Shown: in pieces, positions 1-6,437 of the stretch
Position numbering within the stretch: position 1 is the first letter of the stretch
Layout of the letters: every line of letters begins with the position of its first letter
Origin: JBBQFI01 sp038321775
Lineage (GTDB): Bacteria; Verrucomicrobiota; Verrucomicrobiia; Chthoniobacterales; UBA10450
DNA length: 64,000 nucleotides
NCBI GenBank assembly: GCA_038321775.1
Contig: JBBQFI010000010.1
Location: 1 to 64,000 of the forward strand
Direction: 5' to 3'
Made by a program: the position numbers and the translations under genes
Notes under the pieces: generated by a model
Databases searched by the model: none
Told to the model about the DNA's origin: nothing
Seen by the model: only the letters and a program-made list of their open reading frames with translations

Positions 1-114
1 TGCGATGCAGTGAACCGCGCCCCGCTCCGATGTCTAGCTTTTGTGTAGTTACATCGTCCAGCGTGCAGCCAAACGCGGTCTCGGGCGCGGTCGCTGATCT
101 TGCGTCTCGTAGGC
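1..114 (+). repeat. attC site (5' end cut by window edge)
   Basis: This is the right part of an integron attC site. Its left arm matches the later sites (TGCGATGCAGTGAACCGC against TGCGATGCAGCGAACCGC at 652-669). Its right arm carries GCGGTCGCTGATCTTG and then TCTCGTAGGC, which lacks one T of the usual TCTCGTTAGGC. The GCCTAAC box expected at the far left lies outside the window. It belongs to a cassette whose gene is off-window. Confidence 0.8.
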
Positions 115-121
115 GCCTGCT

Positions 122-649
122 ATGACCATTCAGGAGTTGGGAAGTGTTGGCGAGCTCGTGGCGGCGCTGGCTACCGTTGTAACTCTCGTCTATCTCGCTA
201 TTCAAATTCGGTCAAATACCAGCGCGGTGCGATCTGCCGCTGCGCAATCGGTCCACGAGGCATTTGCAACGTGGTATCGATTGCTCGCTGCTGATCCTTC
301 GCTTGCCCGGCTTATGACCGAAGGGTTGCGGAATTATGCGAGTCTGTCGGAGGCGGATAGGGCTCGCTTTGTTGCCACCTGCATGGCATTCTTATTTTGC
401 TCTCAGGACGCCTTTCTTAAGTGGCGGCAGGGCTCGCTCTCCCAAGAGCTCTGGAGGGGTTGGGAGCTTGTCGTCATGAATCTCGTGCACGCACCGGGTG
501 GCAAGGAATTCTGGGCCGAGCGAGGCTATTTATTTGGGGACAAATTCCGAGAACACGTCGAGAACGACCTGATGACACGAAAGCCACATCCTCTTGCGAA
601 GCCGCTGGGGGCGTTTCCTATTGGGGCGACTCTTAATTCGGACGCCTAA
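122..649 (+). CDS. Integron cassette protein, membrane-anchored, unknown function
   Basis: A 175-residue protein of unknown function. Residues about 10-28 (LVAALATVVTLVYLAIQI) form one hydrophobic segment, probably an N-terminal membrane anchor. The rest is predicted helical and soluble, with a Trp- and aromatic-rich middle. The gene starts 8 bases after the preceding attC and its TAA stop lies inside the next attC (GACGCCTAACAA), the usual packing of an integron cassette. There is no convincing ribosome-binding site, also usual for cassette genes. The next cassette gene is a clear paralogue, with about half the positions identical by eye, sharing NTSAVRSA, GWEL, VMNL, APGGK and KPHP. No catalytic motif is evident. 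Confidence 0.85.
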   Translation: MTIQELGSVGELVAALATVVTLVYLAIQIRSNTSAVRSAAAQSVHEAFATWYRLLAADPSLARLMTEGLRNYASLSEADRARFVATCMAFLFCSQDAFLKWRQGSLSQELWRGWELVVMNLVHAPGGKEFWAERGYLFGDKFREHVENDLMTRKPHPLAKPLGAFPIGATLNSDA

Positions 650-792
650 CAATGCGATGCAGCGAACCGCTGGCCGCTCCGAGTTGACTCGTTCACACCC
701 GCGGGCTCCATTCAAGCTTTCTATGACTACAAACTTTTACGCGCGGCCATCCTCGCCCTCGCCAGCGGTCGCGATCTTGGGTCTCGTTAGGC
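644..792 (+). repeat. attC recombination site
   Basis: The site starts with GCCTAAC (R'' box) and ends with TCTCGTTAGGC (R' box GTTAGGC at 786-792), about 149 bp in total. The inner arms pair imperfectly: GCGAACCGCTGG on the left against CCAGCGGTCGC on the right, leaving one unpaired base. That is the folded single-strand geometry known for integron attC sites. It closes the cassette at 122-649 and supplies that gene's stop codon. Confidence 0.92.
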
Positions 793-795
793 TTT

Positions 796-1302
796 ATGAC
801 GCTTCAAGACTGGAGTAACCTCGCCCAAGTGATTGGCGCGCTCGCCGTTGTCATTTCGCTTTTCTACGTTGGATTTCAGATCAAACGGAACACGAGCGCC
901 GTTCGCTCCGCCACTGCGCAAGCAATTCACAACAACTATGGTGATTGGTATATGAATTTGATGGGAGATGCCGATCTCAACCGAATCGCAATCAAGGGAT
1001 TGAAGGATTACTCGTCATTGGATGAGATAGAGAAAGCGCGCTTCATTCAGGTTTTCATGGCATTTATATCTTTTTCGCAGAACGCCTTCTATCAGTGGCG
1101 CGAAAAGGCGTTGTCTTCCTGGCTTTGGGACGGCTGGGAATTGCTCGTGATGAATTTGCTTGCTGCTCCTGGCGGCAAAGGGTTTTGGAAGGAACGCGGC
1201 TACGTTTTCGAGAAGGAATACCGGGACTATGTGGAGAAGGTTATCATGACGAAAAAGCCACATCCCGAGGCCAGGCCCTTCGGTGCGTTCAAGATCGATT
1301 GA
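796..1302 (+). CDS. Integron cassette protein, paralogue of the 122-649 product
   Basis: A 168-residue protein of unknown function. One hydrophobic segment lies at about residues 10-28 (VIGALAVVISLFYVGFQI), followed by a helical, aromatic-rich domain. It is colinear with the product of the previous cassette over its full length; both share NTSAVRSA, GWEL, VMNL, APGGK, KPHP and GAF. The ATG lies three bases after the attC end. Neighbouring paralogous cassettes suggest duplication of a whole cassette followed by divergence, or independent capture of related cassettes. The membrane anchor is inferred from hydropathy only. Confidence 0.85.
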   Translation: MTLQDWSNLAQVIGALAVVISLFYVGFQIKRNTSAVRSATAQAIHNNYGDWYMNLMGDADLNRIAIKGLKDYSSLDEIEKARFIQVFMAFISFSQNAFYQWREKALSSWLWDGWELLVMNLLAAPGGKGFWKERGYVFEKEYRDYVEKVIMTKKPHPEARPFGAFKID

Positions 1303-1313
1303 TGGGAAATGAG

Positions 1314-1436
1314 GCCTAATCAGGCGATGCAGCGAACCGCGGACCGCTCCGCGATTTAGCTTTCGATGACTTCCGCACTCAACCTGCAGCCACACGCGCC
1401 GTTGCCAGCGGCCGCTGATCTTGTGTCTCGTTAGGC
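1314..1436 (+). repeat. attC recombination site
   Basis: The R'' box is GCCTAAT (one change from GCCTAAC) at 1314-1320 and the R' box is GTTAGGC at 1430-1436 within TGTCTCGTTAGGC. Left arm GATGCAGCGAACCGC pairs with right arm GCGGCCGCTGATC. It closes the cassette at 796-1302. The end sequences nearly match those of the sites at 644-792 and 1870-1998, the homogeneity typical of sedentary chromosomal integrons. Confidence 0.92.
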
Positions 1437-1458
1437 GTATTGCAGCATTATCCACATT

Positions 1459-1875
1459 ATGACCACCTCACTTCGCTTTCCACGAATTCTCCTCGCTCTT
1501 GCGGCTCTACTTCTTACTTTAGGAAGTCTGATGCACGCAGCAGCCTTCTGCAAGATTGCCTCTTTTATCGCTGCATCGAACCTTCAGAGTTTCGCAGCGA
1601 ATTCCCTCAAAGTGCTTTGGCTCGGAGATTCCGCGACGTGCCTTCTTCTTGCGCTCGCGTTTGGCTATTTGGCGGTGCGTCCATTTAGCGCTAGTCGCTG
1701 GATTATTGTTCTGCTCGTACTGATTCCGGCAGTCACCGCCGTGTTGATTTACATCTTCATCGGTAGTTTTATTGGGGGTCATATTCTTATAGCGGCGGCA
1801 CTCGCTGGGTTTACAGGCGCTGTGCAGCTTCCACGAAGCACACTTGGAGTGTCAGATCGCACCCCCAACGCCTAA
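1459..1875 (+). CDS. Integron cassette small polytopic membrane protein
   Basis: A 138-residue protein that is almost entirely hydrophobic. About four membrane-spanning segments can be drawn (roughly residues 7-30, 53-72, 80-103 and 105-124), with short loops and a polar C-terminal tail. I recognise no family motif. The stop codon TAA lies inside the following attC (AACGCCTAACCA), so the reading frame and the cassette boundary are matched. The start ATG is 22 bases after the previous attC. Function unknown. Confidence 0.8.
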   Translation: MTTSLRFPRILLALAALLLTLGSLMHAAAFCKIASFIAASNLQSFAANSLKVLWLGDSATCLLLALAFGYLAVRPFSASRWIIVLLVLIPAVTAVLIYIFIGSFIGGHILIAAALAGFTGAVQLPRSTLGVSDRTPNA

Positions 1876-1998
1876 CCATGCGATGCAGCGAACCGTGAGA
1901 TAGCCTACGATCCACTTCATGAGTGTTTACCATCCACCTTTGCGCTTCGTTGATCACTTTTCAGGTCTCGCGGTCGCTGATCTTGTGTCTCGTTAGGC
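1870..1998 (+). repeat. attC recombination site
   Basis: The R'' box GCCTAAC is at 1870-1876 and the R' box GTTAGGC at 1992-1998, about 129 bp apart end to end. Left arm ATGCGATGCAGCGAACCG and right arm GCGGTCGCTGATCTTGTGTC match those of the two preceding sites; the central part is unrelated. It closes the cassette at 1459-1875. Confidence 0.92.
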
Positions 1999-2059
1999 TT
2001 TAGGCAACGCTTTCACCAGTTCATTGTTTCAAAGACTCCAAAATAACCATCCTGCAGCT

Positions 2060-2488
2060 ATGACTCTTCCTTTTTTTGGCGGTTGCGCTTGCGGCGCAAT
2101 CCGCTACGAATGCACAGCCGAGCCCATTGCGATGCTTCACTGCCACTGCCGGGATTGTCAGCGGGGCACCGGCGGCCCATTTTCGTCAGGCGTCGTTGTA
2201 TCGGCCGACGCGTTTAAATTGTTGCGCGGTTCGCTGCGCTATTATTCCGTCCCCGGCGCGATGGGTCCTAACAACAATCGGGGATTCTGCCCCGATTGTG
2301 GTTCGCCCGTCTTAGCTCGGAGCGATGCGGCACCCCAATTTATTGGCCTCAAGGTGGCGAGCTTGGACGATCCGAGTTGGTTCACTCCACAGATGGACAT
2401 ATTCACATCCGAAGCACAGCCGTGGGACTTCATGGATCCAGCATTGCCGAAGTTTGCGGAATATCCGCCGTTTGCTCAGCCATCATGA
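2060..2488 (+). CDS. GFA (CENP-V fold) family protein
   Basis: A 142-residue protein of the GFA family, named after glutathione-dependent formaldehyde-activating enzyme; most members have no proven reaction. Zinc-binding cysteines fit the family: GGCACGAIRY near the N-terminus, CHCRDCQR about 30 residues later, and FCPDCGSP in the second half. I chose the ATG at 2060 because it begins just before the first conserved block; an in-frame TTG at 2024 would add 12 unconserved residues. It is the fourth gene of the cassette array. The function as a formaldehyde detoxifier should not be assumed. Confidence 0.9.
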   Translation: MTLPFFGGCACGAIRYECTAEPIAMLHCHCRDCQRGTGGPFSSGVVVSADAFKLLRGSLRYYSVPGAMGPNNNRGFCPDCGSPVLARSDAAPQFIGLKVASLDDPSWFTPQMDIFTSEAQPWDFMDPALPKFAEYPPFAQPS

Positions 2489-2489
2489 C

Positions 2490-2514
2490 CACTCCAATCG
2501 ATACCTCGTTAGAC
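2490..2514 (+). repeat. Possible attC remnant
   Basis: Between the GFA gene and the next gene only a partial outer box is visible, CTCGTTAGAC at 2505-2514, one base from CTCGTTAGGC. No GCCTAAC box or paired inner arms precede it. Either this boundary is an eroded attC or the two genes at 2060 and 2557 now travel as one cassette. Confidence 0.4.
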
Positions 2515-2556
2515 ACGCCGACTCCGGCACACTTACAACCAAAAGAAAGAACGAAT

Positions 2557-3054
2557 ATGAAAATCACGCATATAAAAATCGTGGTGTTCGCGATGGCGAG
2601 TCTGATCCTCGTTTTTGAAACACTTGCTCAGCGTCCGACCGCCGAGAAATCTCCCAGCGCTGCTTTGACAAGCGAAGTCCTCTCCGCAGTTAAAGCTCTT
2701 CAGGATGCCGGCCTTCGGAGAGATGTTTCAGCCTTGGAGCAGCTTTACTCGACGGACTACTTTCACACGAACCCAGACGGGTCGATGATGCAACGCGAGG
2801 ACGTGTTGGCGTCGTATCGCGCAGCTCCCGATATGTCCTTCTCCTCGTCTGAAGACAGCGAACACAAAATCATCGCCCGAAAGGACTTCGCGGTCGTAAA
2901 TGAGCGTTTGGCCCTGCATGGCAAGACAGCAGAAGGGGACCCCTTTATTTCCAGTTATCGCGTCACTTACGTCCTGCAGCGTCACGGCCAGAGATGGCAG
3001 TGCATCAACTCTCATTCTTCTCTTCTGGGCATAGACAAACATCCCAAACAATGA
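2557..3054 (+). CDS. Exported NTF2/SnoaL-like (DUF4440-type) protein
   Basis: A 165-residue protein with an N-terminal signal sequence (hydrophobic run IVVFAMASLILVF, then cleavage near ETLAQR). The mature part has the layout of NTF2-like cone-fold proteins of the DUF4440/SnoaL type: two N-terminal helices with LEQLYSTDYFHTNPDG, then strands ending in the WQCINSHSSLL segment. Such proteins often act on or bind small ligands, but no active site can be named. I prefer the ATG at 2557, preceded by AAAGAAAGA, over upstream in-frame starts that overlap the GFA gene. It is one of three related exported proteins in this array (also 3314 and 4554). Confidence 0.8.
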   Translation: MKITHIKIVVFAMASLILVFETLAQRPTAEKSPSAALTSEVLSAVKALQDAGLRRDVSALEQLYSTDYFHTNPDGSMMQREDVLASYRAAPDMSFSSSEDSEHKIIARKDFAVVNERLALHGKTAEGDPFISSYRVTYVLQRHGQRWQCINSHSSLLGIDKHPKQ

Positions 3055-3177
3055 AACCGACAGCTAAGTTGCAGGCGCAGTGGTTGCTCGAGTTCTCTCC
3101 GGGATAGTCCGCGAGTGGCGTATCTCATCGATTCGTTCTTCCAGCGGAAGTGAAGCTAGGCCCCAATGATTCACCAG

Positions 3178-3301
3178 CCTCTAACCAATCGAGGAAGCTG
3201 ACGACGGGAAGCTCTGCGATTGACCTCTCAGATGATTCAAACACTTTCCCTGCGGTTATGGGCTCTCCCTCCTGCCGCAGCTTATCTCCGTCTCGTTAGG
3301 C
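3178..3301 (+). repeat. attC recombination site, diverged left box
   Basis: The left end reads GCCTCTAACC (GCCTAAC with two extra bases) and the right end TCTCGTTAGGC is intact. Inner arms such as AAGCTCTGCG and CGCAGCTT can pair. The 120 bases between the stop of the 2557 gene and this site (3055-3177) hold no gene and no motif I recognise; they are probably the tail of the same cassette. Confidence 0.75.
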
Positions 3302-3313
3302 GCTAATTTGTCT

Positions 3314-3898
3314 ATGAAACTTATCCTATTAGTATTCTTGATTGTGACGGGATGCGGCCCGTACATCAGTCCCTGTGCGAACGCGAGCGAACCGGAGCTG
3401 AGGCAAACCAAACGAGCGACACTGGTAACGCACTCGAAGTACCCCCAAGTGAAACTTCGCTCGTACACCCTCATTGCTGATGATATCGACGCCAAAAGGA
3501 GCGATGCTGAAGCGGTGATGCAGGTGAAGATTGAGTTGCCCCGGGCTGTGCAAACGAAGGACGTCGAAAGGTTCGAGCGGATTCTCGCACGAAACTTCGT
3601 TTTTCACGCCATTGATGAATTCTTCGGCCGGGCGGATTACATTCGAGCGCGGGCGCACAACAAGGACACGGTCATGACCGCCGAATATGAAAATGTGGTC
3701 CTTCGATTCATGGGTGACCTGGCGTTTCTAACCTACCGCAACACGGTCGTCGATGAGCCGGGCGGGCTCGAAAATACGACGCACATGAGTTGGGCGGACA
3801 TCTTGGTTAAGGAAGACGGTCAATGGAAATTCGTCGCGGTCCACGAGATCGATTCACGGCGGGAAGAAAAACCGAATTCTGAGCGCGGGAGGCAATGA
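3314..3898 (+). CDS. Lipoprotein with NTF2/SnoaL-like domain
   Basis: A 194-residue protein starting with a lipoprotein signal peptide (MKLILLVFLIVTGCG, lipobox VTGC), so it is probably anchored to a membrane on the outside. The domain after residue about 55 has the DUF4440/SnoaL pattern: AVQTKDVERFERILARNFVF, an aromatic and acidic middle, THMSWADILVKEDGQWKFVAVHE at the end. The ATG at 3314 is 12 bases after the attC; an in-frame TTG at 3308 is less likely. Substrate unknown. Confidence 0.82.
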   Translation: MKLILLVFLIVTGCGPYISPCANASEPELRQTKRATLVTHSKYPQVKLRSYTLIADDIDAKRSDAEAVMQVKIELPRAVQTKDVERFERILARNFVFHAIDEFFGRADYIRARAHNKDTVMTAEYENVVLRFMGDLAFLTYRNTVVDEPGGLENTTHMSWADILVKEDGQWKFVAVHEIDSRREEKPNSERGRQ

Positions 3899-3928
3899 TA
3901 GTTACCGCAGCTGTCAAAGTGGCGGAAT

Positions 3929-4045
3929 GCCTAACCAGGCGATGCAGCCAACCGCGGGCGATTTGGAAACTGCGTTATTAGATGAGAGTTGAGAATCCAG
4001 CAACGTCTGCCGCCGTCAGCTGCGACTGATTTTTTCTCATCAGAC
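3929..4045 (+). repeat. attC recombination site, decayed right box
   Basis: The left box GCCTAAC and arm AGGCGATGCAGCCAACCGCGG are well preserved. The right arm GCCGCCGTCAGCTGCGACTGAT still pairs with it, but the right box has decayed to TCTCATCAGAC (eight of eleven positions match TCTCGTTAGGC). It closes the cassette at 3314-3898. The site may fold poorly for recombination. Confidence 0.7.
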
Positions 4046-4064
4046 ATCCATTCAACTACATCCC

Positions 4065-4445
4065 ATGACTGACCCACAAAACTTCCCTTATACAACCCGC
4101 ATGGATATCAAGTTTCCACCGTTTAGTCTGGTGGACGTTCCGTCGTTGGTGAAAACGTGCACGGACAAATGGTACAACCAGACGCTCTGCCAAGTGAACG
4201 ACTCTGTAGTTCGCCTCGGAGTGATGCAAGGCGAGTATCACTGGCATAAACACGATAACGACGACGAATTTTTCTTTGTTCTGGAAGGGCATTTCATTAT
4301 TGATCTGGAAGAGCGCTCGATCGATCTGCAACCACAGGAAGGATGCGTGGTTCCAAAAGGCGTCGTCCACCGCACCCGCGCCCCTGAGCGAGCGGTCATT
4401 TTGATGGTGGAAACTGCCACCATCGTTCCGACCGGGGACGCCTAA
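4065..4445 (+). CDS. Cupin-domain protein
   Basis: A 126-residue single-domain cupin. The first cupin motif is visible as GEYHWHKHDNDDEFFFVLEG, giving two or three metal-binding His and a Glu; the second motif follows as PKGVVHRTRAPE with the last His. No other domain is present, so it could be an isomerase, dioxygenase or a binding protein. Its TAA stop lies within the next attC (GACGCCTAACCA). The ATG is 19 bases after the decayed attC end. Confidence 0.85.
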   Translation: MTDPQNFPYTTRMDIKFPPFSLVDVPSLVKTCTDKWYNQTLCQVNDSVVRLGVMQGEYHWHKHDNDDEFFFVLEGHFIIDLEERSIDLQPQEGCVVPKGVVHRTRAPERAVILMVETATIVPTGDA

Positions 4446-4552
4446 CCAAGCGAGGCCGACAACCGCGGATGACCTGAAAACTGAGTTGAGGGTTATTGGA
4501 TGAGAGTTGAGAGTGCAGCAACGCCCGTCGCCGGAAGCGGCTGATAACAGGC
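4440..4552 (+). repeat. attC recombination site, decayed right box (last in the array)
   Basis: The left box GCCTAAC at 4440-4446 overlaps the stop codon of the cupin gene. The right arm GCCGGAAGCGGCTGATAACAGGC pairs with left arm GAGGCCGACAACCGCGG, but the outer box reads AACAGGC instead of GTTAGGC. No further attC follows the next gene, so this is the last recognisable site. Confidence 0.7.
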
Positions 4553-4553
4553 A

Positions 4554-5096
4554 ATGAAAACCACGATTATGAATAAAACACTCGCCGTCCTTTCACTTCT
4601 ATCTCTAGCCATCTCTTTTCCGCAGGCCGCTTTCTGCAATTCCCACGAGCAGGATGAAGCCGACATCCGTAATGTGCAGACACGGCAAGAGGCGGCGTGG
4701 AACCGCCATGATGCGAAAGCTTACGCCAACTTGTTCACGGAAGACGGCGAGTGCGTGAATGTTGTCGGTTGGTTTTGGAAAGGTCGGGCGGAGATCGAGC
4801 GGAAACTCACAGATGCTCATGCATTCGTCTTTCGGGAGAGCGTTCTCACGATTAAGGAAGTGGAGATCAAGTTCCTCGGGCCCGAGATCGCGGTGGCGCA
4901 TGTTCGCTGGACCATGGTGGGAGCCAGAACTCCCGGTGCTATTCCAAAACCTCAGCAGGGCATTGAGATTCAAGTTCTGCAAAAACAGGCGGGCAAGTGG
5001 TTGATCGTTACTTTCCAGAACACTAATGCAATACCGGAAATGCCTTTTCCGCAGGGTCCACCTGCTGCGGCTCCGGCAGCCAGTGCGACGCCTTGA
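4554..5096 (+). CDS. Exported SgcJ/EcaC-type NTF2-like protein
   Basis: A 180-residue protein with a signal peptide (TLAVLSLLSLAISFPQAAFC) followed by an SgcJ/EcaC/SnoaL-like cone domain: EADIRNVQTRQEAAWNRHDAK, YANLFTEDGECVNVVGWFWKG, then GKWLIVTFQNTN. The C-terminus ends in a Pro/Ala-rich tail. The gene begins one base after the last attC-like site, so it was probably the last cassette. No attC follows it, so it may now be fixed. The DUF4440-like cassette at 2557 resembles it in architecture. Catalytic role unknown. Confidence 0.82.
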   Translation: MKTTIMNKTLAVLSLLSLAISFPQAAFCNSHEQDEADIRNVQTRQEAAWNRHDAKAYANLFTEDGECVNVVGWFWKGRAEIERKLTDAHAFVFRESVLTIKEVEIKFLGPEIAVAHVRWTMVGARTPGAIPKPQQGIEIQVLQKQAGKWLIVTFQNTNAIPEMPFPQGPPAAAPAASATP

Positions 5097-5146
5097 ATTT
5101 AAGTTGGGCTCGACTCGGGGCTGATTGAGCTGAAATAATCGCGGCG

Positions 5147-6271
5147 ATGAAGCGTCGTGATTTTTTGATGACGTCGAGCTTAGCGGCGACGGCAATGATG
5201 TTACCGCGGACGGGGCGCGCTCAAGGCGGCGAATCGTGGCAAGGTTACGGCGAAGCGACTGTGATCGACGCGCTCGGCGGGCCGGGCAGTTCCGCGTTCG
5301 GACAGCGTGTTCCTTTAACCGTTTCGGATCTTGCCGATGTGAAGGCGTCCGGCCTGACGGCGGTGAATGTCACTGTGAGCGGCGTGGGAAGTTACACGAA
5401 AGATTTTGAAGAGACGTTGCGCAATATCACTTTTTGGGACGAACAGATCGCGGCGCATCCGGATGCGTTGATCAAGGTGTTGCGAAGCGCCGATCTCGCG
5501 GCGGCGAAGCAGAGCGGGCGTCTCGGACTAATATACGGGTTCCAGGATGGAACTCCGTTAGGCGAATCGCTGGAGCGTCTGGATCTTTTTTATGATCTCG
5601 GCGTTCGCATCATTCAATTCACTTATAATCTCCGGAATCTTGTCGGAGATGGTTGTCTCGAGCCGGGCGATGCGGGGCTGAGCTTGTTCGGTCGAGCGTT
5701 AGTTGCGCGCATGAACGAGAAGCGCGTGTTGGTAGACCTGAGTCATTGCGGTCATCGCACGACTCTGGAATCGATCGAGATTTCCAAACAGCCGGTGGCG
5801 ATCACTCATACCGGTTGCAAGGCGGTTTCGGATTTGCCGCGGAATAAGACGGACGAACAACTGCGCAAGCTCGCCGATAAGGGTGGCGTGGCCGGGATTT
5901 ATTTTATGCCTTACCTGCGCTCCGCCGGGCAACCAATGGCGGAGGATGTGATTAGTCACATCGAACACGCGCTGAAAGTATGTGGAGAAGATCATGTCGG
6001 CGTTGGCACGGACGGCGTGATTTCAGCGGTTAACGTCACGCCGGAATTCCGGAAAAAATTTCACGATGAAATTGCGGATCGTCGGAAGAGAGGAATTTCC
6101 GCTCCGGGCGAGAGCGAAGATGTTTTTACCTTCGTGCCTGATCTGAATACTCCGCGGCGTTTTGAAAAGCTCGCTTATCTACTTTCCAAGCGCGGCCACT
6201 CTGATGGCCAGATTGGGAAAATCCTTGGCGGTAATTTTGACCGGCTCTTGCAGGACGTTTGGGGCGGCTAG
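5147..6271 (+). CDS. Peptidase M19 (membrane dipeptidase)-like exported protein
   Basis: A 374-residue TIM-barrel protein of the M19/renal dipeptidase family. The N-terminus MKRRDFLMTSSLAATAMML is a twin-arginine-type export signal. Family blocks seen are VLVDLSHCGHRTT, ITHTGCKAVSDLPRNKTDEQ, LADKGGVAGIYFMP and HVGVGTDGV near the C-terminus. The usual N-terminal HxD metal-binding block (DGHND in typical members) appears as VIDALGGPGS, so part of the two-metal site is missing. The protein may therefore use one metal or have a different activity. It is the first ordinary chromosomal gene after the cassette array. Confidence 0.85.
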   Translation: MKRRDFLMTSSLAATAMMLPRTGRAQGGESWQGYGEATVIDALGGPGSSAFGQRVPLTVSDLADVKASGLTAVNVTVSGVGSYTKDFEETLRNITFWDEQIAAHPDALIKVLRSADLAAAKQSGRLGLIYGFQDGTPLGESLERLDLFYDLGVRIIQFTYNLRNLVGDGCLEPGDAGLSLFGRALVARMNEKRVLVDLSHCGHRTTLESIEISKQPVAITHTGCKAVSDLPRNKTDEQLRKLADKGGVAGIYFMPYLRSAGQPMAEDVISHIEHALKVCGEDHVGVGTDGVISAVNVTPEFRKKFHDEIADRRKRGISAPGESEDVFTFVPDLNTPRRFEKLAYLLSKRGHSDGQIGKILGGNFDRLLQDVWGG

Positions 6272-6358
6272 TTGGTCTGCGTGTCAATCGCTCTCGCGCT
6301 TGCGGCGACGCTAGCGCGATTAAATGCGAAGGAGCTACGACAATTGCCGTGCATTCGA

Positions 6359-6385
6359 GAGATCCTTCGCTGCGCTCAGGATGAC
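6359..6385 (-). repeat. REP-like element (GTCATCCTGAGCG family)
   Basis: GATCCTTCGCTGCGCTCAGGATGAC is the reverse complement of the GTCATCCTGAGCGAAGCGAAGGA element also found at 24453, 28733 and 29242. It sits in the 166-base gap between convergent genes. The rest of the gap carries a local duplication of GACGTCGCCGTC(T/C)(A/T)(T/C)TCGGA and no gene. Confidence 0.75.
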
Positions 6386-6437
6386 AGCGTGGCTGTTGAC
6401 GTCGCCGTCTATTCGGATCGGGATGACGGCGCTTCTG

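Noticed and set aside
100..294. Small + strand frame starting at 100
   Set aside because: It overlaps the attC and the cassette gene at 122, which has the matching stop in the next attC and a paralogue.
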